A stretch of 54,489 nt of DNA. It comes from Chloroflexota bacterium (GTDB lineage: Bacteria > Chloroflexota > UBA6077 > FW602-bin22). Numbering within the stretch: position 1 is the first letter of the stretch; each line of letters opens with the position of its first letter. The stretch spans positions 1 through 54,489 of the forward strand of contig SCUE01000008.1 in NCBI GenBank assembly GCA_004297775.1. Direction: 5' to 3'. This document shows, in pieces, positions 1-8,417 of this stretch. Both the position numbers and the translations under genes were made by a program. Below the pieces are notes generated by a model. The model was not told where the DNA came from and did no database searches. It saw nothing but the letters and a program-made list of their open reading frames with translations.

Positions 1-173
1 CCGATCGAATCGCCAGGCCACGCACCACTGCACCGGCAGCCGCGTCGTGACCTCGCTCGGTAACACCTCTATGAGGCATCATTCCAAGCTTTCGGTAACC
101 GCGACGACTGAGGCATCACGCCGCGCGGTCCGGCGCTGCGTGAGATGTTGCGGGTGCCCGACGCGTCGCTTTC

Positions 174-3050
174 TTAGGTCAGGCCGAGCGCGATCGCCGC
201 GTCGCGGTCGTTGGCGCGGCCGGACGCGTACGCCGCGTCAGCGGTGGCGCCGGCCAGCGTTCGGGCATTGTCTCGCAGATCGGCAAGTTGCGCTTGATCG
301 GCCGCGCCGAGTGTCACGCCGAGGCTCTCGGCCAGAGATTCGGCCGCGCCCAGCAAACGCAAGGCACGGTCGGCGTTACCGCCATCGAGGGCAACCGCGC
401 CAATCGTTACTAGCATCTCGGGTACGGCGAGGAGGTGGCCGGCATCGCGTCGGAGCGTGAGCGATTCGCGCAGCGCGTCCGTCGCGGCGGTCAGGTCGCC
501 GCGACGGCGATGGACGCGGCCCAGCGACGCCAGCGCATCGGCCTGTCCGAGGCGGTCGCCAAGGCGCCGCAGCGAGATCAGGCTCTCGCCGAAATTGCGC
601 GCGGCACCCTCGAGGTCGCCTTCGGCGCTCGCGAGATCGCCCAGATTGGTCAGAGACCACGGGATCGTCGACTGATCGGCCAGTTCGCGGCGCATCGCGA
701 GGACTTCGGTGAAGCAGCCACGCGCCGCCGCATAGTCGCCGCGCGCCATATGCGTCAATCCGAGGGCGCTCTGGGTATGAGACAGAGTCCACAGGTCGCC
801 GGTCTCGCGAGAAAACGCCATCGCCTGGCCGTGTAGTTGCATCGCCGCGTCGTGGCGGCCGGCCAAGCGCTCACCGATGGCCAGGAAATTCTGAACGAAT
901 GACTGCAATAGGCGCAAATCCAAGCGCTCGGCAATCACGCCAACCGCCCGTATCTCATCAAAGGCGCCCGCGTCACCTTCGTTCACGCGAAGGATCGCGA
1001 CCTGATGACGCGCGAGCAGAACCTCCGGGATCGCATCGTCCGTTCCCGCGGCGATGACGACCGGCGCGCCCAGGCGATGGGCCGCTGCGTAGTCACCCTG
1101 CAGAAATGCCAGATTCATGCCGGTGGAGCGCAGATACCACTCGACACGTTGATCGGGAACCCCCGCATCGAGATACCGATCGCACCACCGACGGCCCTCG
1201 GATGCGTGCCCACGAATGAGATGGAAGCGGCGCAATCGACTCGTCATCCGAGCCCCGTCGATCCGACAACTCGGATCGGTCAGTCCCCAATCGAGTGCGA
1301 CGCGAGCGTTCTCGTACTCGATTTCGGCTTCGTCATACAGGCGGCCCGACTCACGCGGATTGCCCGCGCCCACCCCAATCAAATCTTGACCGGCAAACCT
1401 CGCCGTTAGCCAGTTCGCGAACCAGTTGAAATGGCGCGATCGCGCCGCCGAATCTTCGCCAGACTCGCGCAAGCGATCAAGCGCGTACGCCCGGATCGTC
1501 TCGAGTAGCCGAAACCTTTGGTCAGCACTCGCGCCATCGACGGCGACGAGCGAACGGTCGACCAGGTTCGTCACGATGTCGAGTACGTCGAAATCGGCGA
1601 CATCGTCACTGGCACAGACCTGCTCGGCGGCTTCGATGGTGAACCCGCCGGCGAAGACGGCCAGCCGACGGAACACCGCCTTCTCGGCGGCGCCCAACAC
1701 GTCGTGACTCCAGTCGACCATGGCGCGCAAGGTCTGCTGACGCGGCAATCCCGCGCGCGCGCCGCCGGTCAGCAGTCGGAAGCGATCGTCGAGGCGATCG
1801 GCGATTTGATGGGGGGCCAGAGAGCGCGCGCGTGCGGCCGCCAGTTCGATCGCAAGCGGAATGCCATCGAGCCGTCGGCAAATCTTTGCGACAGCCCCGA
1901 CGTTCTTGTCCGTCAGCGCGAACGACGGATCGACCGCGCGGGCCCGCTCCACGAACAGCCTAACCGACTCACATTCGAGAGCCCGGGCTGGTCTGAGATC
2001 CTCGACCTCGCCGGGCAGACCGAGTGATGGCACGCGATAGATCTGCTCGCCGTCGACCGCCAACCGCTCGCGGCTGGTCGCAATGATGCGCACCCCGGGA
2101 CAGGCTCGCAACAATCCGGTGACGATCGCCGCGACATCGGCGACGACGTGTTCGCAGTTATCCAGGATGAGCAAGACCTTGCGGGGCCGCAGTACGTCGA
2201 CGAGGGTGTCATTCAACGCCCGACCAGGTGTCTCGCGTGCGCCGATGACCGCCGCGATTGTGGAGCCGACCTGTTGCGCTTCCACGATTGCCGCCAGTTC
2301 AACGAAGCAGACACCATCGGGAAAGGCATCGACCGACTCCGCCGCGACATGCACAGCCAGACGCGTCTTGCCCGATCCGCCAGCGCCGATCATCGTCAGG
2401 AGACGCCCGTTTCCAAGCAGATCGAGCGCCTCGCGGGTCTCGCGTTCGCGTCCCACGAAACTGCTCGTCTGTAGTGGCAGGTTGTTCGGAATCGCATCGA
2501 GTGAGGCCAGGTGAGGGAACTCGAACCGCAATCCGGGCGCCTCGACCTGATGGAGATGCTCTGGCTGGCTGAGATCCTTCAGTCGATGGGTGCCGAGATC
2601 CCGCCACGTGAGGCCATCGGTCGGTGTGACCGCGGTGGCGACAGCTTCGGAGATGACGATCTGCCCGCCATGGATGATCGCGCGAATCCGTGCGCAACGG
2701 TTGACGGTCGGGCCGTAGTAATCGCCGTCGTGCAGATCGGCCGCGCCGTGGTGAATGGCGACGCGCGTCTGCAGCCGTATTTCCGACGACGACGAAGTCG
2801 CTGCCAGTCCTCGCTGAATCGCGGCGGCCGCCCGAATCGCGTCGATCGGTTGCGCGAACACGAGAAAGCGCGAGTCTCCTTCGCCGCGCGGCTTCACGAT
2901 GTGACCGTTGTGCGCGACAGCGGCTTGCTCGATGATCGCATCGTGGCGGGCGAGCGCCACGCGCATGCGCTCGGGATCCTGCTCCCAGAGCCGGGTCGAT
3001 CCCTCGATATCCGTCAGCAGAAACGTGACAACGCCTTCGGGGAGCGGCAC
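174..3050 (-). CDS. Class III nucleotide cyclase / NB-ARC ATPase / TPR regulatory protein
   Basis: Predicted cytoplasmic signalling protein of 958 aa. Residues 7-165 form a class III adenylate/guanylate cyclase domain: the metal-binding Asp of FLLTDIEGST is at 14, the second Asp (GEGDS) at 59, and the catalytic Asn/Arg pair of VNRCAR at about 117 and 121, so cyclase activity is plausible. An NB-ARC/AfsR-like ATPase follows, with Walker A GAGGSGKT at 222-229 and Walker B LLILDNCEH near 295. The C-terminal 350 residues are TPR-like helical repeats (for example MARGDYAAARGCFTEVL). No C-terminal DNA-binding domain is visible, so it may act through cAMP or protein contacts. Start is GTG with no Shine-Dalgarno, but a TAGACT box sits six bases upstream, which suggests a leaderless mRNA. 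It is divergent from the sugar isomerase at 3128. Confidence 0.9.
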   Translation of the reverse strand: MPLPEGVVTFLLTDIEGSTRLWEQDPERMRVALARHDAIIEQAAVAHNGHIVKPRGEGDSRFLVFAQPIDAIRAAAAIQRGLAATSSSSEIRLQTRVAIHHGAADLHDGDYYGPTVNRCARIRAIIHGGQIVISEAVATAVTPTDGLTWRDLGTHRLKDLSQPEHLHQVEAPGLRFEFPHLASLDAIPNNLPLQTSSFVGRERETREALDLLGNGRLLTMIGAGGSGKTRLAVHVAAESVDAFPDGVCFVELAAIVEAQQVGSTIAAVIGARETPGRALNDTLVDVLRPRKVLLILDNCEHVVADVAAIVTGLLRACPGVRIIATSRERLAVDGEQIYRVPSLGLPGEVEDLRPARALECESVRLFVERARAVDPSFALTDKNVGAVAKICRRLDGIPLAIELAAARARSLAPHQIADRLDDRFRLLTGGARAGLPRQQTLRAMVDWSHDVLGAAEKAVFRRLAVFAGGFTIEAAEQVCASDDVADFDVLDIVTNLVDRSLVAVDGASADQRFRLLETIRAYALDRLRESGEDSAARSRHFNWFANWLTARFAGQDLIGVGAGNPRESGRLYDEAEIEYENARVALDWGLTDPSCRIDGARMTSRLRRFHLIRGHASEGRRWCDRYLDAGVPDQRVEWYLRSTGMNLAFLQGDYAAAHRLGAPVVIAAGTDDAIPEVLLARHQVAILRVNEGDAGAFDEIRAVGVIAERLDLRLLQSFVQNFLAIGERLAGRHDAAMQLHGQAMAFSRETGDLWTLSHTQSALGLTHMARGDYAAARGCFTEVLAMRRELADQSTIPWSLTNLGDLASAEGDLEGAARNFGESLISLRRLGDRLGQADALASLGRVHRRRGDLTAATDALRESLTLRRDAGHLLAVPEMLVTIGAVALDGGNADRALRLLGAAESLAESLGVTLGAADQAQLADLRDNARTLAGATADAAYASGRANDRDAAIALGLT

Positions 3051-3056
3051 CGCGTT

Positions 3057-3062
3057 AGTCTA
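3057..3062 (-). promoter_or_regulatory. Candidate -10 box (TAGACT), leaderless
   Basis: TAGACT on the minus strand lies six bases before the GTG start of the cyclase gene, the spacing expected if transcription begins at the start codon. No convincing -35 box is seen. The same hexamer recurs upstream of other genes in the window. Confidence 0.45.
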
Positions 3063-3091
3063 TCCCCACCGCCGGTGTCCCGATCGACTGG

Positions 3092-3097
3092 TAGACT
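3092..3097 (+). promoter_or_regulatory. Candidate -10 box (TAGACT)
   Basis: TAGACT on the plus strand, 30 bases before the GTG at 3128 and upstream of its AGGAG ribosome-binding site. With the minus-strand box at 3057-3062 it would make a compact divergent promoter. There is no clear -35 box. Confidence 0.4.
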
Positions 3098-3127
3098 GCT
3101 GTCAGTTCGAGGTCAGGAGAATTGTCC

Positions 3128-4045
3128 GTGAGTACGTATCGACTGGCGGTTTCGACCTGGAGCCTGCACGCCAACCTCGGCCCGATCCGGCTTTCATCTC
3201 GCGATACGCACGGAAACAGGGTTCCCTGGGTGTGGGAGCAGCCGAAGACGCTCGACGTGATGGATTTTCCGGCTGAGGCGCGTCGGCAACTTGGTGTCAG
3301 CCGGTTGGAAATCTGCCAGATGCACCTCGAAAGCCAGGATCCGGCCTACCTCGACCGACTTACCGCGGCCGTAAGCGCCGCCGGCGCCACCATCGTGAAC
3401 GTGCCAATCGATGTCGGCAACATCTCCGCGGCCGACGCGCGCATACGGGGCGAGGATCTGGCCGAGATCGAGTCGTGGATCGACGCGGCCGCGCGGATTG
3501 GCGCCGGTGGCGTGCGCGTCAATACGAACGGACCGCCGCCGATGGCCGGCGAGCCGGTCGGCGGCCTCGATGTGACGATCGACTCGTACAAGCGTCTGGC
3601 CGATCGTTGCGACCGGCACGGCATCACGCTCCACGTCGAGAACCACGGCGGCATCTCGTCCGATGTCGACAAGTTGATCCAGTTGATCGAGTCGGTTGGG
3701 CCCGATCGCCTGAGGCTCTGTCTGGATGTCGGGAACTACGAGCCCGTCATCTCGGCGCAATCGGCCGTGTTTCACGGCGAGCCGTGGCCGCACATCGATC
3801 CGTCGCCGCTCTACGACGCGGTCACCCGCACGGCGAAATACACTGGCGTGCTCCACGCCAAGACGATGAAATTCGACGAACAGGGGAACCACCTCGGGTG
3901 GGATGTCGGCCGCGCGTTGAAAATCGTCGCCGATTCCGGGTTTACCGGCGATATCTCGATCGAGTACGGCGGCGGCGTCGACGAATGGGAGAATTGTCGT
4001 CGCACGCGGGCGCTCATCGAGCGTGTCCTCGGACCGGCAAACTGA
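3128..4045 (+). CDS. Sugar phosphate isomerase/epimerase (xylose isomerase-like TIM barrel)
   Basis: Cytoplasmic TIM-barrel enzyme of about 305 aa in the xylose isomerase-like/AP endonuclease 2 superfamily. Visible metal-site strands include LHVENHGG (Glu), LCLDVGNYE (Asp) and the C-terminal DISIEYGGG (Glu). An HAKTMKF stretch supplies a His. The family isomerises or epimerises sugars, inositols or sugar phosphates; the substrate cannot be read here. GTG at 3128 is chosen because AGGAG at 3115-3119 is eight bases upstream; a TTG at 3122 would be only two bases from that site. It is followed by a second enzyme of the same fold at 4156, so both may belong to one catabolic unit. Confidence 0.85.
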   Translation: MSTYRLAVSTWSLHANLGPIRLSSRDTHGNRVPWVWEQPKTLDVMDFPAEARRQLGVSRLEICQMHLESQDPAYLDRLTAAVSAAGATIVNVPIDVGNISAADARIRGEDLAEIESWIDAAARIGAGGVRVNTNGPPPMAGEPVGGLDVTIDSYKRLADRCDRHGITLHVENHGGISSDVDKLIQLIESVGPDRLRLCLDVGNYEPVISAQSAVFHGEPWPHIDPSPLYDAVTRTAKYTGVLHAKTMKFDEQGNHLGWDVGRALKIVADSGFTGDISIEYGGGVDEWENCRRTRALIERVLGPAN

Positions 4046-4155
4046 CCATGGAGGTAGCGGCGGCGCTGGCTGCCTGAATCTGATGCCGGCTACGGCCGCG
4101 TTTAGAGCCGTCATAATGTCTCTGGTCACCATTACGTACTGAGAGGTGGTTGAGC

Positions 4156-5022
4156 ATGGGTGTCATCGTTGGATCGCTGGCTGGACAGAACTGGCATCGG
4201 CAGGTGCGACAGCGCGGTCTGACCGGCCGCGACGCGTTCTACTACGCGTTCGGCAAGACAGTCGCGGTTGGCAAGAAGTACGGCTTCAGCCCGATGGGAA
4301 TCGACTTCGGTGTGATGTCGATCGCGTGGGCACATGAGAAGGACCTCGACGAACTTCGGGGCAAGATCAAGGACAGCAATCTCTACCCGATGGTCGGCTT
4401 CGGGCCGGTCGCGGTCAGCAATGATGCCGAGGTTCGCAACGCGAGCCTCGAGCAGATCCGAAAGAACCTGCGGATCGTGAAGTCCTTCGGGGCGCGCACG
4501 TCGAACTTCGGTTGCCAGCGGAACGGACGTGTCACGCCATCCGGTCAGATCAAGTACGCGGTGATGCAGTTGAAAGAGGTCGGAAAGATGGCGGCCGATC
4601 TCGGGATCAGGATCTGCCAGGAGAACTTCGACTGGTGGGACAGTTATGAACTCGTCCAGATCAGCCAGGAAGTGGGAATGGCGAATGTCGGTATCCAGTC
4701 CGACACCGGAAACTGGCTGATCGTGCGCGAGGACCCCGTCGAGGCGACTCGGCGCTGTCTCCCCTACACGATGCACGCGCATGTGCGTGACTACGTGCTC
4801 GAGAACGACACATATAACGGTGTCGCGGTGGGCGCTGGCCTGATCGACTTCGAGAAGATTCTGCCACTCCTCGCCGAGGCTGGCAGGAAAGAGGACATCG
4901 TCTTCTCAATGGAGGTCGATACCGACGACCGCGACGAGGATACGTGCGCGGCTGATAGCTACCAGTATCTCAAGGACTGGTGCGTCAAGAACGGGCACAG
5001 CGAGGCGCTCGGTAAGAAGTAG
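4156..5022 (+). CDS. Sugar phosphate isomerase/epimerase, second TIM-barrel paralogue
   Basis: Protein of 288 aa, again xylose isomerase-like. The fold is supported by the strands RICQENFDWWDS (Glu), NVGIQSDTGNW (Asp), MHAHVRDYV (His) and IVFSMEVDTDDRD (Glu), which would form the divalent metal site. It is divergent in sequence from the protein at 3128, so the two probably act on different substrates or steps. ATG at 4156 has an AGAGGTGG ribosome-binding site at 4142-4149; a TTG six bases earlier is too close. A 110-base gap separates it from the upstream isomerase. Two hairpins at its 3' end separate it from the convergent mannonate-dehydratase-like gene. Confidence 0.85.
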   Translation: MGVIVGSLAGQNWHRQVRQRGLTGRDAFYYAFGKTVAVGKKYGFSPMGIDFGVMSIAWAHEKDLDELRGKIKDSNLYPMVGFGPVAVSNDAEVRNASLEQIRKNLRIVKSFGARTSNFGCQRNGRVTPSGQIKYAVMQLKEVGKMAADLGIRICQENFDWWDSYELVQISQEVGMANVGIQSDTGNWLIVREDPVEATRRCLPYTMHAHVRDYVLENDTYNGVAVGAGLIDFEKILPLLAEAGRKEDIVFSMEVDTDDRDEDTCAADSYQYLKDWCVKNGHSEALGKK

Positions 5023-5030
5023 CGCCTCGC
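5000..5030 (+). terminator. Hairpin overlapping a stop codon
   Basis: A perfect 10-bp inverted repeat (GCGAGGCGCT / AGCGCCTCGC) with an 11-base loop spans the TAG stop of the preceding gene. There is no T-run. It could help terminate transcription or protect the mRNA 3' end. Confidence 0.35.
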
Positions 5031-5039
5031 ATCCGCGGA

Positions 5040-5063
5040 CCCGCGGCCACGCTCGGCCGCGGG
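5040..5063. terminator. GC-rich hairpin between convergent genes
   Basis: Nine-bp perfect stem CCCGCGGCC / GGCCGCGGG with a six-base loop (5049-5054), between convergent genes ending at 5022 and 5146. It has no T-tract on either side, so this is a possible bidirectional terminator rather than a textbook one. Confidence 0.45.
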
Positions 5064-5145
5064 CCAGATCCTCTGTCATCGATCGCTCGGAGAAGTCCCG
5101 ATCGACGATGATTCACCGGCAAGGTTGGCGGCGCGTCGATCCGCG

Positions 5146-6189
5146 TCAGACCCGGGCGCCGACCTCTTCCTCGGCGCGCTTCAACAGCGCCCGCATATAC
5201 CCGATCGTATAGGCAGTTCCCAATCGGGGGTCATCGCCCATACGCGGAATGTGGTCCGGGATCACGACGCCGCGGAAGCCGACCTCCTGAAGCGTGCGCA
5301 TGATCGCGTACATGTCCTGGTAACCATCGTCAATGAACGTCTCGGTGAAGTGCGGTAGCGGCTTATCGACGTTTCGGAAATGCACCTTGAAGAGCTTGTT
5401 CTCGGCCGCGAAATGGCGGATCGCCGTGACCGCGTCCACGCCCCAGAGATCACCGCCCTCGAGCCAGCACCCGATGCAGAGGCAGACCCCGACGTTGGGG
5501 CTTTTCGCGATCGCCAGTGCCTTCTTGTAGTCGGCGAATGTGCTGAAGATGCGCGGCGCGCCGCCCATACGCGCGATCGGCGGATCGTCGGGATGGATGC
5601 CGATCATCACGTTCTGATCCTCGGCCACCCGTGCCACCTGGCCGATGAAGTGGGCGTAGTTGTCCCACACCTCGTTTTCGCTGTACTCGCGGCCATTGGT
5701 CAGCGGCAAATGGAATTCGCGATCGTGCCAGCGGCCGAACTTCGCTTGCTTCTCATCGAATGAGCGCGCGACTGCGCCGCCACGTGTCGGTAGGGGATCG
5801 GTGCTCCAGATGCCGTTTGGCATGTGGGCGTAGGTCGTGTACGGGATCCCGGCGCTGCCGAGCGACTGTAGATGGCGCTTGTACTCCTCGACCTTCGCGT
5901 CCCGATTCGGCAGATTCAGCACGATCGCGTCTTGGTTGTGGACGTCGCGGTTGCCGAAGCCGTAGACGCTCAGATCGTTCTTGGCGAAACGGGCCTTTCG
6001 CTCGATGTAGTAGGCCGCGCTCGACTTCGAGGCGTCGGTCCAGAGCACGACGTGCTCGACTCCCATCTGGCGGATGAACGCCAGATCCTCATCCTTGGCC
6101 TCCGGCGAAATCTGCGCCGTGACCTTGATGCCCGGCGCGATCTTCGCCAGCGGCCCGGTCACCGCGGCGCTGGCTCGTCCCGTTGCCAT
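5146..6189 (-). CDS. uxuA: Mannonate dehydratase-like enzyme (UxuA family)
   Basis: Protein of 347 aa resembling UxuA, which dehydrates D-mannonate to 2-keto-3-deoxygluconate in hexuronate catabolism. Supporting motifs are IGIHPDDPP with a following PRIF, the strand VGVCLCIGCWLEGG, KVHFRNV, the FxExFxDxG..DM segment, and VIPDHIPRMGDD, all of which match the metal-binding TIM barrel of this family. Length is slightly short of the roughly 390 aa of enterobacterial UxuA. The PDH motif carries Ile-Pro where UxuA usually has Gly-His, so substrate specificity is uncertain. ATG at 6189 has a GGGGAG ribosome-binding site nine bases upstream and a TAGAAT box further up. It lies near two TIM-barrel isomerases. 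Confidence 0.75.
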   Translation of the reverse strand: MATGRASAAVTGPLAKIAPGIKVTAQISPEAKDEDLAFIRQMGVEHVVLWTDASKSSAAYYIERKARFAKNDLSVYGFGNRDVHNQDAIVLNLPNRDAKVEEYKRHLQSLGSAGIPYTTYAHMPNGIWSTDPLPTRGGAVARSFDEKQAKFGRWHDREFHLPLTNGREYSENEVWDNYAHFIGQVARVAEDQNVMIGIHPDDPPIARMGGAPRIFSTFADYKKALAIAKSPNVGVCLCIGCWLEGGDLWGVDAVTAIRHFAAENKLFKVHFRNVDKPLPHFTETFIDDGYQDMYAIMRTLQEVGFRGVVIPDHIPRMGDDPRLGTAYTIGYMRALLKRAEEEVGARV

Positions 6190-6223
6190 TCTGTGTGCTC
6201 CCCGTCAAGTACGACGTGGCGCG

Positions 6224-6229
6224 ATTCTA
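6224..6229 (-). promoter_or_regulatory. Candidate -10 box (TAGAAT)
   Basis: TAGAAT on the minus strand, about 35 bases upstream of the mannonate-dehydratase-like start and upstream of its ribosome-binding site. No -35 hexamer is convincing. Confidence 0.4.
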
Positions 6230-6252
6230 TCCTCGGGAGCATGTGGATACGG

Positions 6253-6696
6253 TCAGTCAGATCGGCGCCGGCCTAAGGCTGGAATCAGTTGGTATCCGAA
6301 GTCATTGGCCGCCCGCCGCAGTTGCGCGTCCCAACACGCCAGGGAGACATCGCCGGGTCGACCAGCTTCCGCGAGGGCAGAAAGGTGCACCGCATCGTAG
6401 GCTCGGAGAGACAAGCGCTCCGAAAAGTCGCCCGCACGCCGAATGACCGCTGGCAGCAACTCCACCTCGGAGATGGACTGCCACAGAGACTCAAGCGCTG
6501 AGCGTGTCTCATGCGCCTCGTCCGCACCAAGCCGACGACTGCGCACCGCCGCCGCGAATGCGGATTTCAGTTCCACGTATCCGATCGTCGCGCACAGGAT
6601 GACCTCGGCGTTCGCGATGGCTTCCCGCATGTGGAGGCTGCCGTCTTCCTGGAGGATCAACTTGGCCAGGGCACTTGTATCCGCGTAGATGATCAC
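6253..6696 (-). CDS. VapC-type PIN-domain toxin
   Basis: PIN-domain ribonuclease of 147 aa, toxin of a VapBC pair. The first acidic residue is at position 6 (IIYADTSAL), a Glu follows in GYVELKSAF, and further Asp residues are in AYDAVHLSA and CWDAQL, giving the usual acidic metal site for RNA cleavage. Its GTG start overlaps the stop of the antitoxin gene by four bases (GTGA), which indicates translational coupling. The substrate RNA cannot be inferred from sequence. Confidence 0.85.
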   Translation of the reverse strand: MIIYADTSALAKLILQEDGSLHMREAIANAEVILCATIGYVELKSAFAAAVRSRRLGADEAHETRSALESLWQSISEVELLPAVIRRAGDFSERLSLRAYDAVHLSALAEAGRPGDVSLACWDAQLRRAANDFGYQLIPALGRRRSD

Positions 6697-6956
6697 CGTC
6701 GTTGTTCGGAGACGATGTCGCTCAATGCCTGCCCTGGTGGCCAGTTTAGAGGAGCCGGCAATGGACCGACCGGCTTGAGCCGCACCGTACCTTGTTCGAC
6801 GAGGCGAGCGAGTTTCTCGGGAAGTCGCGGTGAAGGAAGGCCAACGAGACGTGCAACTGCCCGTCCGTGCACCGTCACCGTGATCGTCTCGCCGCCTTCA
6901 GCCAATCGAACGTAGTCACTCAGGTGAGTCTTCAGTTCGCGAATCCCAATGTCCAT
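6693..6956 (-). CDS. VapB/Phd-type antitoxin
   Basis: Antitoxin of 87 aa with a Phd/YefM-like N-terminus: IGIRELKTHLSDYVRLAEGG, then TVTVHGRAVARLV, the usual order for the DNA-binding dimerisation domain. The C-terminal 40 residues should wrap the PIN toxin encoded immediately downstream with a four-base overlap. A TAGAAT box nine bases before the ATG suggests a very short leader. Such antitoxins normally repress their own operon, but I see no clean palindrome here. Confidence 0.85.
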   Translation of the reverse strand: MDIGIRELKTHLSDYVRLAEGGETITVTVHGRAVARLVGLPSPRLPEKLARLVEQGTVRLKPVGPLPAPLNWPPGQALSDIVSEQRR

Positions 6957-6965
6957 TGCAACTAC

Positions 6966-6971
6966 ATTCTA
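6966..6971 (-). promoter_or_regulatory. Candidate -10 box (TAGAAT) for vapBC
   Basis: TAGAAT on the minus strand, nine bases before the antitoxin ATG. If used, the transcript would be leaderless or nearly so; no ribosome-binding site is visible between it and the start. Confidence 0.4.
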
Positions 6972-6997
6972 TGTGAAAGCGACCACGTTTCGTTCTG

Positions 6998-7672
6998 TCA
7001 GTTCGCCGCGTCGGCGCCCGCGATGACGATCGTATACTCGCCGCGCGGCTCGGTTGCCTCGAACACCGCGCGCACTTCGGTGATGCTGCCGCGATCGATG
7101 CGCTCGAACTTCTTGGTCAGGTCGTTCGCCACGGCGCAGGCGCGATCGCCGAACACCGCCAGCGCATCGTCAAGCATCGCGATCAGTCGGTACGGGCTCT
7201 CGTAGAACACCAGCGTGTGCGGGTTTTCCCGATCGACCTCAAAGAATCGGCGCCGGGGACCGGATTTGCGCGGCGGGAATCCACGGAACGTGAAGCTGTG
7301 CACTGGCAGGCCGGACAGCACGATGGCCATCACGAACGCGGCCGGTCCTGGCTCCATCGTGATTGGAACGTCGGCCGCGAGCGCCGCGCGCACGAGCGTA
7401 AAGCCCGGATCGCTCACCCCGGGGGTGCCAGCGTTCGTCACGAGTGCGATGCTCTTGCCAGCCTGAAGTTGTTCGATCAGACGCGCGCCGACGACGCGCT
7501 CGTTGTGCTCGTGAAACGCGACCTGCCGCGCGTCGATTCCGAAGTGACGCAGGAGCAAACCCGTCTTGCGGGTGTCCTCGCTCGCGACGAGATCGACGGT
7601 CTTCAGCGTCTCGATCGCGCGCAGCGTCATGTCACCGAGGTTCCCGATCGGCGTCGAGACGATGTGCAGCAC
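6998..7672 (-). CDS. rsmI: 16S rRNA (cytidine-1402-2'-O)-methyltransferase RsmI
   Basis: SAM-dependent tetrapyrrole-methylase-fold enzyme that 2'-O-methylates C1402 of 16S rRNA. The N-terminal [20 protein letters not shown], then [24 protein letters not shown] and FYESPYRL are the standard RsmI motifs. At 224 aa it is shorter than the roughly 280 aa of E. coli RsmI: the C-terminal extension is absent and the protein ends just after the methylase domain (GEYTIVIAG). Start is GTG at 7672. The upstream 83 bases are shared with the divergent antitoxin/MazF pair. Confidence 0.92.
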   Translation of the reverse strand: MLHIVSTPIGNLGDMTLRAIETLKTVDLVASEDTRKTGLLLRHFGIDARQVAFHEHNERVVGARLIEQLQAGKSIALVTNAGTPGVSDPGFTLVRAALAADVPITMEPGPAAFVMAIVLSGLPVHSFTFRGFPPRKSGPRRRFFEVDRENPHTLVFYESPYRLIAMLDDALAVFGDRACAVANDLTKKFERIDRGSITEVRAVFEATEPRGEYTIVIAGADAAN

Positions 7673-7725
7673 GGGAGCGATTATCGTTTCAGTACGCGGG
7701 CGCGGCGCCGCGCCAATACCCCATG

Positions 7726-7731
7726 TCTATA
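7726..7731 (+). promoter_or_regulatory. Candidate -10 box (TATACT) for the MazF-type operon
   Basis: TATACT on the plus strand, 24 bases before the antitoxin ATG and upstream of its GGAGG ribosome-binding site. It overlaps TATAGAC on the opposite strand, so it could sit in a divergent promoter with rsmI. Confidence 0.4.
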
Positions 7732-7755
7732 CTGCCAAACGGAGGTATCTGTTAT

Positions 7756-8004
7756 ATGGCCGCGACTAAGGTCACGCTGACTCTTCCGTCCGAGGTACTG
7801 GCGGTCGTGGATCGATTCGTCGGAGAGCACCCTGGCCAGACTCGCAGCGGCGTCTGCTTGTCGGCGCTTCAGGAGTGGCTCCGGTCAGTACAAGACGAGG
7901 AGATTCGGCACTATTACGAGACGCTGTCGGATGAGGAACGTCGCGAGGATCGCGACTGGGCGACACTTTCAAGCGTCAGCGCCGGTCAGACGTGGCGACG
8001 ATAG
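7756..8004 (+). CDS. Ribbon-helix-helix antitoxin partner of MazF-type toxin
   Basis: Small protein of 82 aa. Its N-terminus (KVTLTLPSEVLAVVDRF) has the beta-strand and helix pattern of ribbon-helix-helix DNA-binding antitoxins, followed by a short second helix around RSGVCLSALQEWL. The acidic, charged tail (DEEIRHYYETLSDEERRE) is typical of the toxin-neutralising segment. ATG at 7756 has GGAGG at 7741-7745. Its 3' end overlaps the toxin start by 13 bases, the usual antitoxin-first order. Confidence 0.8.
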   Translation: MAATKVTLTLPSEVLAVVDRFVGEHPGQTRSGVCLSALQEWLRSVQDEEIRHYYETLSDEERREDRDWATLSSVSAGQTWRR

Positions 8005-8417
8005 GGTCCGAGGGGGGCGGATATCCTCGGCGTGGCGAAATCTGGTCGGTCGATCTCCCAAATCAGCCTGGCGATCCGCACACACCGCGACCAGCGCTGA
8101 TTGTCTCAACCGATGTGCGCAATCGACTCGCCGGTGATGTTGTCGTGGTGCCGCTGTCGACCCGGCTGCATCGACTCCCGACACACGTGTTCATTCCAGC
8201 GGGCGTGGGCGGAATCCCGCTCGACTCGATGGCAAAATGCGAGCAAATCACGACCCTGGACAAGCAATTCCTGACCGACGGCCCGATGGGCGAACGCGTT
8301 CGGGACGGTCTCCTGGCTGAGATTGTCTACGCGGTTCGACGGGCCATCGGCGAGATCATCCCGTTGTCCGATGTCCCTGTTCGGACGCGGACATCTCGGC
8401 GTCGAACGAACCCTTAG
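7992..8417 (+). CDS. mazF: MazF/PemK-type endoribonuclease toxin
   Basis: Toxin of 141 aa of the MazF/PemK/CcdB fold, a sequence-specific mRNA interferase. Diagnostic features are RRGEIWSVDLP at the start of the barrel, the RPALIVSTD strand and GDVVVVPLSTR. The next region, MAKCEQITTLDK, holds the usual contact loop. GTG at 7992 overlaps the antitoxin gene; the first dozen residues before RRGEIW are extra compared with the family, so translation could begin a little later. It converges on the isomerase gene at 8414, and their stop codons share bases (TTAG). Confidence 0.88.
   Translation: MATIGSEGGGYPRRGEIWSVDLPNQPGDPHTPRPALIVSTDVRNRLAGDVVVVPLSTRLHRLPTHVFIPAGVGGIPLDSMAKCEQITTLDKQFLTDGPMGERVRDGLLAEIVYAVRRAIGEIIPLSDVPVRTRTSRRRTNP

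Noticed and set aside
47..460. Plus-strand frame at the left edge
   Set aside because: Arg-rich, without domain, mostly opposite the C-terminus of the cyclase/TPR gene.
4132..4782. Minus-strand frame opposite the second TIM-barrel isomerase
   Set aside because: Antisense shadow; the plus-strand gene has a good ribosome-binding site and metal-site motifs.
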